DNA from: Streptomyces venezuelae
GTDB taxonomy: Bacteria > Actinomycetota > Actinomycetes > Streptomycetales > Streptomycetaceae
Length of the DNA: 64,000 bases
Assembly: GCF_008642375.1 (NCBI RefSeq)
Contig: NZ_CP029194.1
Span: 8,302,501-8,366,500, forward strand
Reading direction: 5' to 3'
Below the pieces are notes generated by a model. It worked only from the letters and a program-made list of their open reading frames with translations. It did no database searches and had not been told where the DNA came from. This document shows positions 15,923 to 24,255 of this stretch, one piece after another. Made by a program: the position numbers and the translations under genes. Numbering within the stretch: position 1 is the stretch's first letter; each line of letters opens with the position of its first letter.

Positions 15923-17143
15923 ATGGCGACCGCACCGTTCATCAGCCGACAGGGCATGACGCGCCGCCGCATTCTGGGAGCAGCGCTGGCCGCCGGGACC
16001 ACCGTCCCGCTTGCCGCGAGCGTCGGCCCCGTGTGGGCGGATTCGGGCACGGGCACGCCTGCGCCCGTGCGCTTCACGCTGCCCGTGCCCACCGGGCCGC
16101 ACCCGGTGGGCACGGTCCCGCTGCGCCTCGTCGACCGGTCGCGCCCGGACGCCATCGCGGGCCCGGGGCATTCCCGCGAGCTGATGGCCACCGTCTGGTA
16201 TCCCGCCCGGAACGTCGAGCGGTACCCGGTGGCGCCCTGGATGCCGGCAGGAGCCTTCCAGGCGTTCCTCGCCGACGCGGGGTTCGGCGACCTGGGCCTC
16301 CTGGTTCCGCTCACCGCCGGCCACATGGGCGCTCCGGTGCGGCGGTCGGGGCGACGGCTGCCCGTCGTCGTGTTCTCGCACGGAGCGCACAGCCACCAGG
16401 GGGACCACACCATCGTGGTCCAGGAGCTCGCCAGCCACGGGTACGCCGTGGTGACGGTGGCTCACCAGTACGACACGTACACCGTTCTTCCCGACGGCCG
16501 TGTCGCCGTCCCCCACCGCGACCGGAAGGCGCCGACCCTGCCCGGGGACTTCGCCGCGGATCTGCGCTTCGTTCTCGACTGCGTCGAGCGGCTCGCCGCC
16601 GGGTCCAATCCGGACGCCGACCGGCGGGAGCCGCCCACCGGGCTGCTCGGCTCGCTCGATCCGCGGCGCATGGGCGCGTTCGGCTGGTCGAAGGGCGGGA
16701 CGGCCACCGCCTGCGCCACGCTCGCGGACGAGCGCATCCGGGCCGGGCTGAGTCTCGACGGCCCGATGGAGATGAACCCGCCACTGGCCGGGGAGCTGGA
16801 CCGGCCGTTCATGCTGATGTCCGCCGCGTTCACACGAGCCACGGATCCCGCGGTCGCCACGTTCTGGTCGTGCCTGCGGGGCCGGCGGCTGAACATCCAG
16901 GTCCAGGGGGCGGCCCACGTCTCATACGGTGACAACGAGGCGCTGTATCCCCAGTTGGCGAAGCTGCTCGGATGGAGTGGGCGGCAGCTGGAGGACGTGA
17001 TCGGCAGCCTCGCCCCCGACCAGGCGGTGAGGATCCAGCAGGCCTACCCGCTCGCGTTCTTCGACGAGCACCTGCGCCACCGCCGGGGGCACTTGCTCGA
17101 CGGACCGTCCCGGGCCTTCCCGGCAGTGACGTTCCTTCCTTGA
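15923..17143 (+). CDS. Tat-exported alpha/beta hydrolase (platelet-activating-factor acetylhydrolase-like)
   Basis: The 406-residue protein has AAGGAGGG before ATG 15923 and a twin-arginine signal, MTRRRILGAALAAG, at residues 12-25, ending near VWAD. The mature part has the oxyanion strand VVVFSHGAHSHQGD, the nucleophile elbow GAFGWSKGG (serine in G-x-S-x-G), an acid candidate in LDGPMEMN, and a late histidine in VQGAAHVSYGD. This matches PAF-acetylhydrolase/dienelactone-hydrolase-like esterases. Export by Tat suggests folding before transport. Substrate unknown. An IS transposase remnant lies just downstream. Confidence 0.75.
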   Translation: MATAPFISRQGMTRRRILGAALAAGTTVPLAASVGPVWADSGTGTPAPVRFTLPVPTGPHPVGTVPLRLVDRSRPDAIAGPGHSRELMATVWYPARNVERYPVAPWMPAGAFQAFLADAGFGDLGLLVPLTAGHMGAPVRRSGRRLPVVVFSHGAHSHQGDHTIVVQELASHGYAVVTVAHQYDTYTVLPDGRVAVPHRDRKAPTLPGDFAADLRFVLDCVERLAAGSNPDADRREPPTGLLGSLDPRRMGAFGWSKGGTATACATLADERIRAGLSLDGPMEMNPPLAGELDRPFMLMSAAFTRATDPAVATFWSCLRGRRLNIQVQGAAHVSYGDNEALYPQLAKLLGWSGRQLEDVIGSLAPDQAVRIQQAYPLAFFDEHLRHRRGHLLDGPSRAFPAVTFLP

Positions 17144-17216
17144 GTCCCCGGACCGGGGACCATGAGCTGTCCGGCCGGTCATGTGACTGTCGGCTGGTCG
17201 GATCGTCGTCCCATGT

Positions 17217-17420
17217 GTGGGGCGGGGTGATCTGTCGGATGCGGAGTGGGAACGGCTACGGCCGTTCCTGCCGGTGAGCAACGGTCGGTGCGCGCGGTGG
17301 CGTGATCACCGGCAACTTCGCGACTCCATTCGTCCCGGCGGGCGCCAGGCCGCATGTCGTTCGGTCCCACGGTGCACGGGCACCCAAGCCGGCCGGCGCC
17401 CGGTAGCCGGGCGTGCCTGA
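17217..17420 (+). pseudogene. IS5-family transposase, N-terminal fragment
   Basis: From GTG 17217 the frame reads RGDLSDAEWERLRPFLP and then ARWRDHRQ, the typical N-terminus of IS5-family transposases (usual length well over 200 residues). After about 35 residues the similarity stops and the frame ends at 17420, without the DDE catalytic domain. This is a truncated relic; no flanking inverted repeats are evident. It marks past mobile-element activity next to the large lectin-domain gene. Confidence 0.65.
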
Positions 17421-17610
17421 AGCAGGCGCTGCGAAAGGGGCGCCGAGTCGGGCGCTGGTTCCGGCCAAGTTTGACAAAGTTTGTCGTTTTCGTGATCAAG
17501 TTGTGTAGTTTTCGAGCGATCCGGAAGGCGTGACCTGCCTTCGAGTCAGGCGCTCCAAGGTCCGGCGGTCATGCCGACCCTTCTCATTGTCTTCACAGAC
17601 GGGCATCGTG
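17421..17610. other. AT-rich leader upstream of the large lectin-domain gene
   Basis: About 17465-17520 is strikingly AT-rich for this window (AAGTTTGACAAAGTTTGTCG, then further T-rich sequence). AAGTTTG is repeated, and TTTGACAAAGTTTGTC is close to an inverted repeat. It probably carries the promoter or operator of the gene at 17611. Confidence 0.4.
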
Positions 17611-20600
17611 ATGAGTGATACGAGCACCGGAACACCTGGCACCACCCCCAAAGCCACCCCGACGAACACCACCACGCCGTCGAGTACGTCGCCGAAGTTC
17701 GAGGTGGACAAGGCGATGCTCGACGGTCCGACGCCGAAGGACCTTCTGCCGACCACCGGCAACTACCCGGTGGAGATCGTCCGGTACCGCTCGGTGGTGC
17801 TCACCGACATCCCCGGAGCGAAACCGGCGCGCAAGCTGACCGGTGCCATCGACCTCGGCGAGGAGAACCTGCCGTTCTACGACCGGCCGGCCGAGGGCAT
17901 GATCGTCACGACGGAGCAGAGCTGGTCGGCCCAGGGCGTCACCCTCGGCCGGCTGCTGCACAGCCTCGCGCTCGCGCCCGGCGAAAGCACCAGGGTCGCG
18001 GTCGTCGACTGGCAGCGCAGCACCAAGGTCACCGGCACCGAGACGGCTTCTGAGAACGAAGCCCTGGCCGGAACCACTGATCAGAACCGTTCGATCAGCG
18101 AGGTCGCGAACGCGATCGCTCGCGAGGAGCAGTACGGCACGTCCCAGGCGTCTCAGGCAAGCAAGTCATCCAGCTCGGGCGGCAGCATCGGTGTTGCGTT
18201 ATTCGGCATGGGGGCCGGCGGCAACTGGGGCGAGTCGTCGAACACCGGCTTCACGACCGCGGTGTCGCGTTCCACCGGCGTGAAGTCGGTCGCGGAGGAG
18301 GCGGCGCAGCGTATCAGCGCGCGGACCCAGCAGCTGGCGACCGCGGCCCGGAGCCGGAACATGACGGTCGTGCGCGAGACGACGCAGTCGGAGAAGGACC
18401 AGGTCGTCACCCGGGTCGTCACCAACTACAACCACATGCACGCGATGTCGGTGCAGTACTACGAGGTCGTCCAGGTCTACAACGTGACGACGAAGCCGAC
18501 CAAACTGGAACGCTGCCTGTTCATCCCGCTGCAAGAGCTCACCTTCAACTACACCAGCCTCCAGCGGTACAAGGAGGCGCTCGCATCGGTGGCGCCGGCC
18601 GACTGGGCGGCGAAGATACGGGCCGCGAACCCGTTCGACACCACTGTGCGCAAGCTCAACGCGTGTTCGGCTCCGGAGACGCCGTCGGTCCCCCAGGTGT
18701 TCGACGGGGTAGAGCTGGTAGACATCGCCGCATCGGCCATGGGGACCTACGGGGTGCGCAAGTCCGACGGCAGTCCGGTGAAGTTCGATCCCGTGTCCCG
18801 GCAGTGGAACCCGATGCCCACCACCGGCCTGAACACCGAACTCATCCGCATCGCGCCGGGCAAGAACACCGTGTGGGCGCTCAGGAACGACAACCTGCTC
18901 CTGCAATTCGACGGGACGACCTGGCGACCCGACCCGCAGGGCTGGGCGGGGCTGAGCCTCGCCTGCGGCTCTGACGGCACGCTCTACCTGGTCGGCATGG
19001 ACAATTCGCTCTACCAGCGCGACCCGAACGGCGCGTCGCAGAACCTGAAGATCACCGCCGACGATGTAGCCGTCGTCGGAAAGAACAAGGTGTGGTACTG
19101 CCGGCAGGGGCGGACGTGGGAGCGCAACGGCACCAACTGGGTGGAGCGGACTCCGGCGCCGAACGTGCAGCGCCTGTCCGCCGGCCCGGACGGCGTGCTC
19201 TGGGGCGTCGCGGCCGACGGCAAGTCCCACGTGGTGGAGGCCGGTGCGACGACCTGGACTGCCCCCAAGTACTTCGCCGGGGTCCCCGGACTGGTGGATG
19301 TCGTCTCGTCCGTCGGCGGAGAATACTGGGCGCTGATGAGCAACGGGTACATCCTCCGGCTGCTCACCGCCGCACGCGAGGCACCGGTCGCCTTCGACGT
19401 CCCGCCGAAGACCGACTCTCCCTACGCGTCCAAGATCGACGTCTGGTACGACGAGTTCGGGATACGCAGCCTCCAGGTGGTCTTCCCGGGCCACACCTTC
19501 CGCTGCGGCGACACCGGCGGCTCCGGCGTGCTGCAGCGCGCCTCGTACGCCTTCGCAGGCGCCGACAAGCTCATCTCCGTCGACGCCTGGGCCGGTACGG
19601 CCGCCCGCGGCAGTCTCGCCGGACTGCGCCTGACGATGGCCTCGGGCGTGGCGAACTTCGGGATCGCCGAGACCACCACCGCCGCCCCCGACCTGTCCGA
19701 GGACGCCGGCGGCGCGGCCATCTGCGGACTGTTCGGTTCGACGGTGAAGTCAGGCACCCGCACCTACCTCGCTTCACTCGGATTCCACGTGCGCGGCGGG
19801 AACGTGCCACAGGCGGTTCTGGACCACCTGAACGACAACCGCCGCCACTACAGCCAGGCCGTGTGGGCCAACGCCGACGAGCTGACACTCAGCCGCATCC
19901 TCGCCAACTACTCGTACACGCCCCCGGGCTCGAACGCCGCACCGGTCCTCCTCGGCACGCTCCTGGACCCCAAGCCGATCGCCGCCACCGGCAACTACCT
20001 CGGCTTCCGGTGGAACTTCAGCAGCGAACAGGAACGAGAGGCGTGGACCAAAGCCCGCCAGCCGGGCGATGCCACGTTCGGGGCGCCGGTGACCAACACG
20101 ATCGCCATCGCCACCAAGGGAGTCTTCGCCGAGGCCGTGCTGGGCCGGGCCAACTCGGCGGAGAAGATCGACCTCACCCGTTTCTGGAACTGGAAGGACT
20201 CGCCCATCCAGATCACGCCGGCCGACATCGCACCGGTCTCCACCGGAACACGGGCGCAGAACCTCGACGTCACGGCGGCCGGCATGGGAGCTTCCCAAGC
20301 GAAGTTCACGCCGCTCGCGGCGATGCCCGACCCGACCGCCCTGCAAGCGGCGCAGGCCATGGTCACCGCGAACCTGTTCCGCGACATGAGCGGCCTCAGC
20401 AACATGAGCCAGGTACTCACCAAGGGCATCGAATCCGCTGCCGGCAACGACAAGGCCGCCGGAGAACGCGCCCAGGAGGCCCTGAAGACCGCCACCGAAC
20501 ACCTGCAGAAGATGGCCCAGATCGCCGTCGACGCAGCCGGAAAGGCGGCACCGGCCCTGACCGGCGGTGCCGGCAACCTCAGCGCCCTCGGCGGCATGCT

Positions 20601-20658
20601 GAACCAGGGCGGCAAGACCGACGCGCCGCCGGACGACAAGTCCGCGGATGAAGACTGA
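17611..20658 (+). CDS. Large multidomain protein: conserved N-terminal region, beta-propeller (tectonin-like), jacalin-like lectin, conserved C-terminal region
   Basis: The 1015-residue protein has no signal peptide or membrane helix. Residues 1-30 are Thr/Pro-rich. Residues ~50-330 form a conserved-looking region (LGRLLHSLALAPGESTRVAV, a long Ser/Ala/Gln-rich helical insert, YNHMHAMSVQYYEVVQVYNV). Residues ~365-590 carry short repeats with VWALRNDNLLLQFDGTTW and VLWGVAADG, like tectonin/TECPR propeller blades. Residues ~605-730 fit a jacalin-related lectin (IDVWYDEFGIRSLQVVF, GLFGS, YLASLGFHV). Residues ~730-1015 include GVFAEAVLGRANSAEKIDLT and an Ala-rich helical tail. Leu197 is a TTA codon (18199-18201), suggesting bldA control. 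ATG 17611 has no strong ribosome site. Function unknown; glycan binding is inferred. Confidence 0.65.
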   Translation: MSDTSTGTPGTTPKATPTNTTTPSSTSPKFEVDKAMLDGPTPKDLLPTTGNYPVEIVRYRSVVLTDIPGAKPARKLTGAIDLGEENLPFYDRPAEGMIVTTEQSWSAQGVTLGRLLHSLALAPGESTRVAVVDWQRSTKVTGTETASENEALAGTTDQNRSISEVANAIAREEQYGTSQASQASKSSSSGGSIGVALFGMGAGGNWGESSNTGFTTAVSRSTGVKSVAEEAAQRISARTQQLATAARSRNMTVVRETTQSEKDQVVTRVVTNYNHMHAMSVQYYEVVQVYNVTTKPTKLERCLFIPLQELTFNYTSLQRYKEALASVAPADWAAKIRAANPFDTTVRKLNACSAPETPSVPQVFDGVELVDIAASAMGTYGVRKSDGSPVKFDPVSRQWNPMPTTGLNTELIRIAPGKNTVWALRNDNLLLQFDGTTWRPDPQGWAGLSLACGSDGTLYLVGMDNSLYQRDPNGASQNLKITADDVAVVGKNKVWYCRQGRTWERNGTNWVERTPAPNVQRLSAGPDGVLWGVAADGKSHVVEAGATTWTAPKYFAGVPGLVDVVSSVGGEYWALMSNGYILRLLTAAREAPVAFDVPPKTDSPYASKIDVWYDEFGIRSLQVVFPGHTFRCGDTGGSGVLQRASYAFAGADKLISVDAWAGTAARGSLAGLRLTMASGVANFGIAETTTAAPDLSEDAGGAAICGLFGSTVKSGTRTYLASLGFHVRGGNVPQAVLDHLNDNRRHYSQAVWANADELTLSRILANYSYTPPGSNAAPVLLGTLLDPKPIAATGNYLGFRWNFSSEQEREAWTKARQPGDATFGAPVTNTIAIATKGVFAEAVLGRANSAEKIDLTRFWNWKDSPIQITPADIAPVSTGTRAQNLDVTAAGMGASQAKFTPLAAMPDPTALQAAQAMVTANLFRDMSGLSNMSQVLTKGIESAAGNDKAAGERAQEALKTATEHLQKMAQIAVDAAGKAAPALTGGAGNLSALGGMLNQGGKTDAPPDDKSADED

Positions 20659-20672
20659 TCACCGGCACTACG

Positions 20673-20698
20673 CGGGCCCGGGCCACCGCCCGGGCCCG
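20673..20698 (+). terminator. GC hairpin after the lectin-domain gene
   Basis: CGGGCCCGGGC (20673-20683) and GCCCGGGCCCG (20688-20698) form a perfect 11-bp stem with a CACC loop, 15 bases past the stop. No U-tract, as is usual for Streptomyces terminators. Confidence 0.7.
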
Positions 20699-21110
20699 TC
20701 CCGTCCGGACAGCACCACCTGTCCCGTGGGTGGGCCGACGATCCTTGGGTTGCACGTCTCTTCCCGCTCCCGGCCGCCATGAACTCCGTATCCAGCAGCT
20801 TGGACTTCTCCGTCGCAGCCTGGGTGAGTGCATTGCCCGACCTTGATTTGTTCGGGCAGACCGGCTGGTGGCCTCTGCGGCACACTCGCCGGCCGTGGTG
20901 CTCACGCTGCTGCGTCGTGCCGCATGTTCCACGATTACCCCTCGATCGGTGAGATGCGCCCGTCGCCCGCCGAGCGTGGACACGCCGTTCGCCGGTCAGG
21001 CCCGGCAAGTCCGTCCGCGTCACCCGTCCGGCGGACTCGCCGCGCGGGCGGTGGACGGCGCTCATAGCGTCGGCCCGGATGAGGTTCGCCGTAGCACCTG
21101 GGAGATGCCG
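20699..21110. other. Intergenic region, no gene recognised
   Basis: The 410 bases between the lectin-domain gene and the DUF1254 gene hold only short frames without a convincing start. A minus-strand stretch near 20780-20830 (reading TQAATEKSKLLDTEFMAAG) has coding-like composition but no recognisable family and no support at its ends; it may be a relic. Confidence 0.4.
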
Positions 21111-22442
21111 ATGACGGATGAGTCGATGGAGAAGCCGGCCACGGAGGCGTGGATCTACGGGTATCCGCTGGTCACGGCGGCCCTGACCAAGGACTCCATG
21201 ACGGCGGTGCCCGCCCGGGACGACGCGCGGCGGAAGGCCCCGGTCAACCAGTTCTGCTACATGCGCGCCACCCCGGACGCCTCCTTCACCGAGGTCGTCT
21301 CACCGAACGCCGACACCCTGTACTCCAGTGCCTGGCTCGATCTGTCCGACCAGCCCCTGGTGCTGACCCTGCCCGACTTCGGCGACCGGTTCTGGATGGT
21401 CCCGATCCTGGATGCCTGGTCCAATGTCTGCGCCGTCGTCGGCCGACGCGAGTACGGCCCGTCCGCGGGCCCGTTCCTGATCGTCGGCCCGTCCTGGTCG
21501 GGAGCGACGCCGCCCGGGCTGACCCTGCTGAAGTCGCCCACCGCAGTGAACTGGATCATCGCCCGGTACGCGACCAGCGGCCCGTCCGACTTCCCGGCCG
21601 TGAACAAGCTGCAGGACGAAACCCGGCTGATTCCGCTGTCGCGGTGGACCGGCGACCCCGCCGACTATTCTCCTCCCACCGACGTGCCTGTCTCCGCCGG
21701 TGTCGACACCACGACGGCGCCCGTCGACCAGGTCCACGCGCTCGGTGGCCGCGAGTACTTCACCCTCCTCAACCGGATGATGGTGGACAACCCCCCTGAC
21801 CCCGCCGACGCACCGGTCCTGGGCCGCCTGGCCAAACTCGGCATCGCACCCGGCGCGAGCCTGGACGACCTGTCCGCCCAGCAGCTCGCCGCCCTGGAGG
21901 CGGGCGCGCGGCGAGGCCCGGAGACCCTGCGAGACCTGCTCGAGCAGGCGGAGTCCGTGAACACGGGCGGGTGGGCCGTGCACCGAGGCCTCGGGGGCTA
22001 CGGAACGGACTACGCCAAGCGCGCGGTCATCACCCTCGTCGGGTACGGGGCCAACCTCGACGCCGACGCGCTGTATCCGCACGCCACCGCCGACGCCGAC
22101 GGCCGGCCCCTCGACGGGGCCCACAGCTACGTGCTCCACTTCGACGCCGATCAGATCCCGCCCGTCGACGGCTTCTGGTCCCTCACGATGATGAACGAGC
22201 GCCATCTCTTCGCCGACAACGCGCTGAACCGGTATGCGATCGGCGACCGCAGCGGCATGCGGTCCAACCCCGACGGCTCCCTGGACGTCTACGTCCAGCA
22301 CGACCACCCGGGCCCGGACCGCGAGGGCAACTGGCTCCCCGCACCCGCGGGCAGATTCAACGTCTTCCTCCGCCTGTACTGGCCCCGGCGGCCCGCCCTC
22401 ACCGGCGACTGGACGCCGCCCGCACTGCAGCGCACAAGCTGA
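21111..22442 (+). CDS. DUF1254/DUF1214 domain protein
   Basis: The 443-residue protein matches the DUF1254 (N-terminal) plus DUF1214 (C-terminal) family. Seen: EAWIYGYPLV, FTEVVSPNADTLYSSAWLDL and GDRFWMVPILDAWSNV in the first part; YVLHFDADQIPPVDGFWSLT, MMNERHLFADNALNRYAIGD and WLPAPAGRFNVFLRLYWP at the C-terminus. ATG 21111 was preferred over ATG 21105 because GGGAG then sits six bases upstream. There is no signal peptide, although many relatives are exported. The biochemical role of the family is poorly known. Confidence 0.85.
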   Translation: MTDESMEKPATEAWIYGYPLVTAALTKDSMTAVPARDDARRKAPVNQFCYMRATPDASFTEVVSPNADTLYSSAWLDLSDQPLVLTLPDFGDRFWMVPILDAWSNVCAVVGRREYGPSAGPFLIVGPSWSGATPPGLTLLKSPTAVNWIIARYATSGPSDFPAVNKLQDETRLIPLSRWTGDPADYSPPTDVPVSAGVDTTTAPVDQVHALGGREYFTLLNRMMVDNPPDPADAPVLGRLAKLGIAPGASLDDLSAQQLAALEAGARRGPETLRDLLEQAESVNTGGWAVHRGLGGYGTDYAKRAVITLVGYGANLDADALYPHATADADGRPLDGAHSYVLHFDADQIPPVDGFWSLTMMNERHLFADNALNRYAIGDRSGMRSNPDGSLDVYVQHDHPGPDREGNWLPAPAGRFNVFLRLYWPRRPALTGDWTPPALQRTS

Positions 22443-22476
22443 ATCCTGCGGGTTCCGGTATTTCCCCGAAGGATTC
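22441..22476. terminator. Bidirectional hairpin between convergent genes
   Basis: GAATCCT-G-CGGG (22441-22452) pairs with CCCG-A-AGGATTC (22465-22476). The stem begins in the DUF1254 stop codon and lies between that gene and the convergent GAP-family gene. Confidence 0.55.
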
Positions 22477-22528
22477 CTCGTCGAGCGCCATCAAGCCGCC
22501 CGGGGACCGCAACTGGGGCCCGCCTGCT

Positions 22529-23173
22529 TCAGGAGACCAGCTCGTAGATACTTACGGCGGTCAGCCAGAGACCGGCGAGCAGGGAGATCGTGACAATCAG
22601 CTGTTCCTGATGCTGGCCCAGCCAGTTCCGCAGGGCGTTCAGTCGGGCGTACGCGGCCGTGGGCGCCCAGACCGCGTACATCTCCATGACGATGAGGCTG
22701 AGGGTGGCCAGCAGGCAGTAGCCGGTCAGCGCGAGCCAGTCGCCGGCGGTGGAGAGGTTCGCCTCGAGGGCAGTGGCGGCCCCGGCGCCGACCAGGCCCC
22801 AGGGCTGCAGCAGCCACGCCAGACCCGCCGCCGTGACCCAGGAGGCGTTGTCGATCCGAGCGGCCCAGCGCGGTGGACCGTGCGGGCGCGGCGGCCGGCG
22901 GTGCCGGTGCGCGCCGTACAGCACCAGGGCCAGACCGATGGCGAGTTTCGCGGCGATCGCGGTGGTCGACGGCGCACTGTGCCGGGCCGGGGGCTGGCCG
23001 CCGGTCAGCAGCACCACGACGGCGATCACGGTGATCAGGTTAGCCAGCCACGACAACAAGAACGCCAGACCCTGACGGACGCCGCGCCGCGAGGAGAGCA
23101 GCAGGATGAAGGCGCTGTTGTGCAGGGGCCCCAGGGTGATGGCCGTACCGATCACCACCAGGTCGAGAACCAT
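22529..23173 (-). CDS. GAP-family (sulfolipid-addressing-like, LysE-like) membrane protein
   Basis: The 214-residue protein is hydrophobic with about six predicted helices and the pattern of the actinobacterial GAP (Sap) family: VIGTAITLGPLHNSAFILLL at the N-terminus, LLSWLANLITVIAVVVLL, a basic loop (HRHRRPPRPHG), ATALEANLSTAGDWLALTGY, and a final helix before SIYELVS. Relatives help export peptidoglycolipid-type lipids or small molecules across the membrane; the cargo here is unknown. AGGAG lies 11 bases before the ATG inside the preceding frame at 23152, with which it overlaps by 22 bases. Confidence 0.7.
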   Translation of the reverse strand: MVLDLVVIGTAITLGPLHNSAFILLLSSRRGVRQGLAFLLSWLANLITVIAVVVLLTGGQPPARHSAPSTTAIAAKLAIGLALVLYGAHRHRRPPRPHGPPRWAARIDNASWVTAAGLAWLLQPWGLVGAGAATALEANLSTAGDWLALTGYCLLATLSLIVMEMYAVWAPTAAYARLNALRNWLGQHQEQLIVTISLLAGLWLTAVSIYELVS

Positions 23174-23511
23174 CGGGCCAGTCGCTCCTGGAAGTCAGGG
23201 TCGTCGACGCCCCATGGGCGAGGGACCAGCCGACAGATGGGTGCGGCGCTGCCACGGTGCCGCATCCCGACTGTGCAGGCGGCGGCCTGGCGGGTCAAGC
23301 AGGCCACGCCCATGAAGCCCTGTCGGGCCGTTTGGGATGCCGAATAGATCCGCGACCACAGACGCAAGTCGCGCACCGCCGCTCCCCAGGTCGCCTTCAC
23401 CTTGGCAGCGTCGGCCTTCGACGCCAAGAGCTCGTACCGCTCGGTGTACCGCCGCAGCTCGTCCACCAGGTCGTCGATGGGCTCGTTGACGCGGTCGACC
23501 TCCAGAAGCAT
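23152..23511 (-). CDS. Hypothetical protein, probably the 3' part of a broken gene
   Basis: From ATG 23511 the frame gives 119 residues, starting MLLEVDRVNEPIDDLVDEL, with strong GC third-position bias and a helical, charged N-terminal half (RRYTERYELLASKADAAKVK). The last ~45 residues are more variable. Immediately upstream, in a different frame, lies another coding-like segment (23515-23632). The two together look like one gene interrupted by a frameshift. No family recognised. Confidence 0.4.
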   Translation of the reverse strand: MLLEVDRVNEPIDDLVDELRRYTERYELLASKADAAKVKATWGAAVRDLRLWSRIYSASQTARQGFMGVACLTRQAAACTVGMRHRGSAAPICRLVPRPWGVDDPDFQERLARWFSTWW

Positions 23512-23514
23512 CGC

Positions 23515-23632
23515 CGGTACTGAAGCGTCTGGGCGCGCATCGCCGGGTCGGCGTACTGGGCGTAGCCGTAGGACAGCTTCTGGGTGATCTCGGTCTGCCG
23601 CCACGGCGGCGCCGACCCGGCGCTACGGGAAG
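23515..23632 (-). pseudogene. Gene fragment in a shifted frame upstream of 23511
   Basis: On the minus strand this segment reads WRQTEITQKLSYGYAQYADP and then AMRAQTLQY, with almost perfect GC third-position codons, but it has no start codon and runs into a different frame near 23515. Its 5' end is cut off close to the stop of the reductase gene at 23638. It is probably the middle of the same decayed gene that continues at 23511-23152. Confidence 0.45.
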
Positions 23633-23637
23633 CGGGC

Positions 23638-24192
23638 CTAGCCCTTGGGGGCGGGCGCGGGGATGTAGGTGAGGACGACGACGCCGGTGTCGAGCACCTC
23701 GGTGTGCGTGTGGGTGAGGCGGTGCTGGAACCCGTCGGTGACGAGGGTTCCGCCGCCGGCGATCACCGGGTGCACCCAGAAGTGGACCTCGTCGAGCAGG
23801 CCGTGCGTGAGCAGGGTCTTGGCGACGGGACCGAAGCCGTACATGAGGATGTCGCCGCCCGGCTGTTCCTTGAGCGCGGTGATGGCCTCGACGGCAGCGT
23901 CCTGGGGGATGACGGTCGTCCTGCCCCAGTCGCCTCCGGTGAGGGTGGAGGAGACGACGTACTTGTCGATGCTGTTCATGCGGTCGGCGAACGCGTCGGC
24001 GCCGGCTCGCTGCGACCACGCGGGCTCGAAGTTCAGGTAGGTGTCACGGCCCATCAGGAGGGCGTCGGCGGCGAAGAGCAGCTTGTTGGCGTAGCGCTCG
24101 AGGTCGTCGCTCCAGTAGTCGAAGGACCACTGGTCGAGCTTCTCCGAGTCGCCGTCGAGGGAGAGGTACGTGGAGTTGATGATCTTGCGCAT
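23638..24192 (-). CDS. Dihydrofolate reductase-family (RibD-C) protein
   Basis: The 184-residue protein has the RibD-C pattern: STYLSLDGD, LLFAADALLMGRDTYLNFEP, MNSIDKYVVSSTL, ALKEQPGGDILMYGFGPVAK, and LDEVHFWVHPVIAGGGTLV. It is predicted to bind NADPH; the substrate is unknown. AAGGAAG lies about 10 bases before the ATG. It follows the paralogue at 24256-24801 by about 60 bases on the same strand, so the two are likely co-transcribed and opposite the LysR gene at 25103. Confidence 0.8.
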   Translation of the reverse strand: MRKIINSTYLSLDGDSEKLDQWSFDYWSDDLERYANKLLFAADALLMGRDTYLNFEPAWSQRAGADAFADRMNSIDKYVVSSTLTGGDWGRTTVIPQDAAVEAITALKEQPGGDILMYGFGPVAKTLLTHGLLDEVHFWVHPVIAGGGTLVTDGFQHRLTHTHTEVLDTGVVVLTYIPAPAPKG

Positions 24193-24255
24193 GGTGGTGT
24201 ACTTCCTTGGTGGGAAAGGGGGTTGCTGAAGGTGAGCGGACGATCGGTCACCGGA

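Noticed and set aside
17143..17216. Inverted repeats bounding the transposase stub
   Set aside because: No matching terminal repeats or target-site duplication could be identified around it, so the element borders are unknown.
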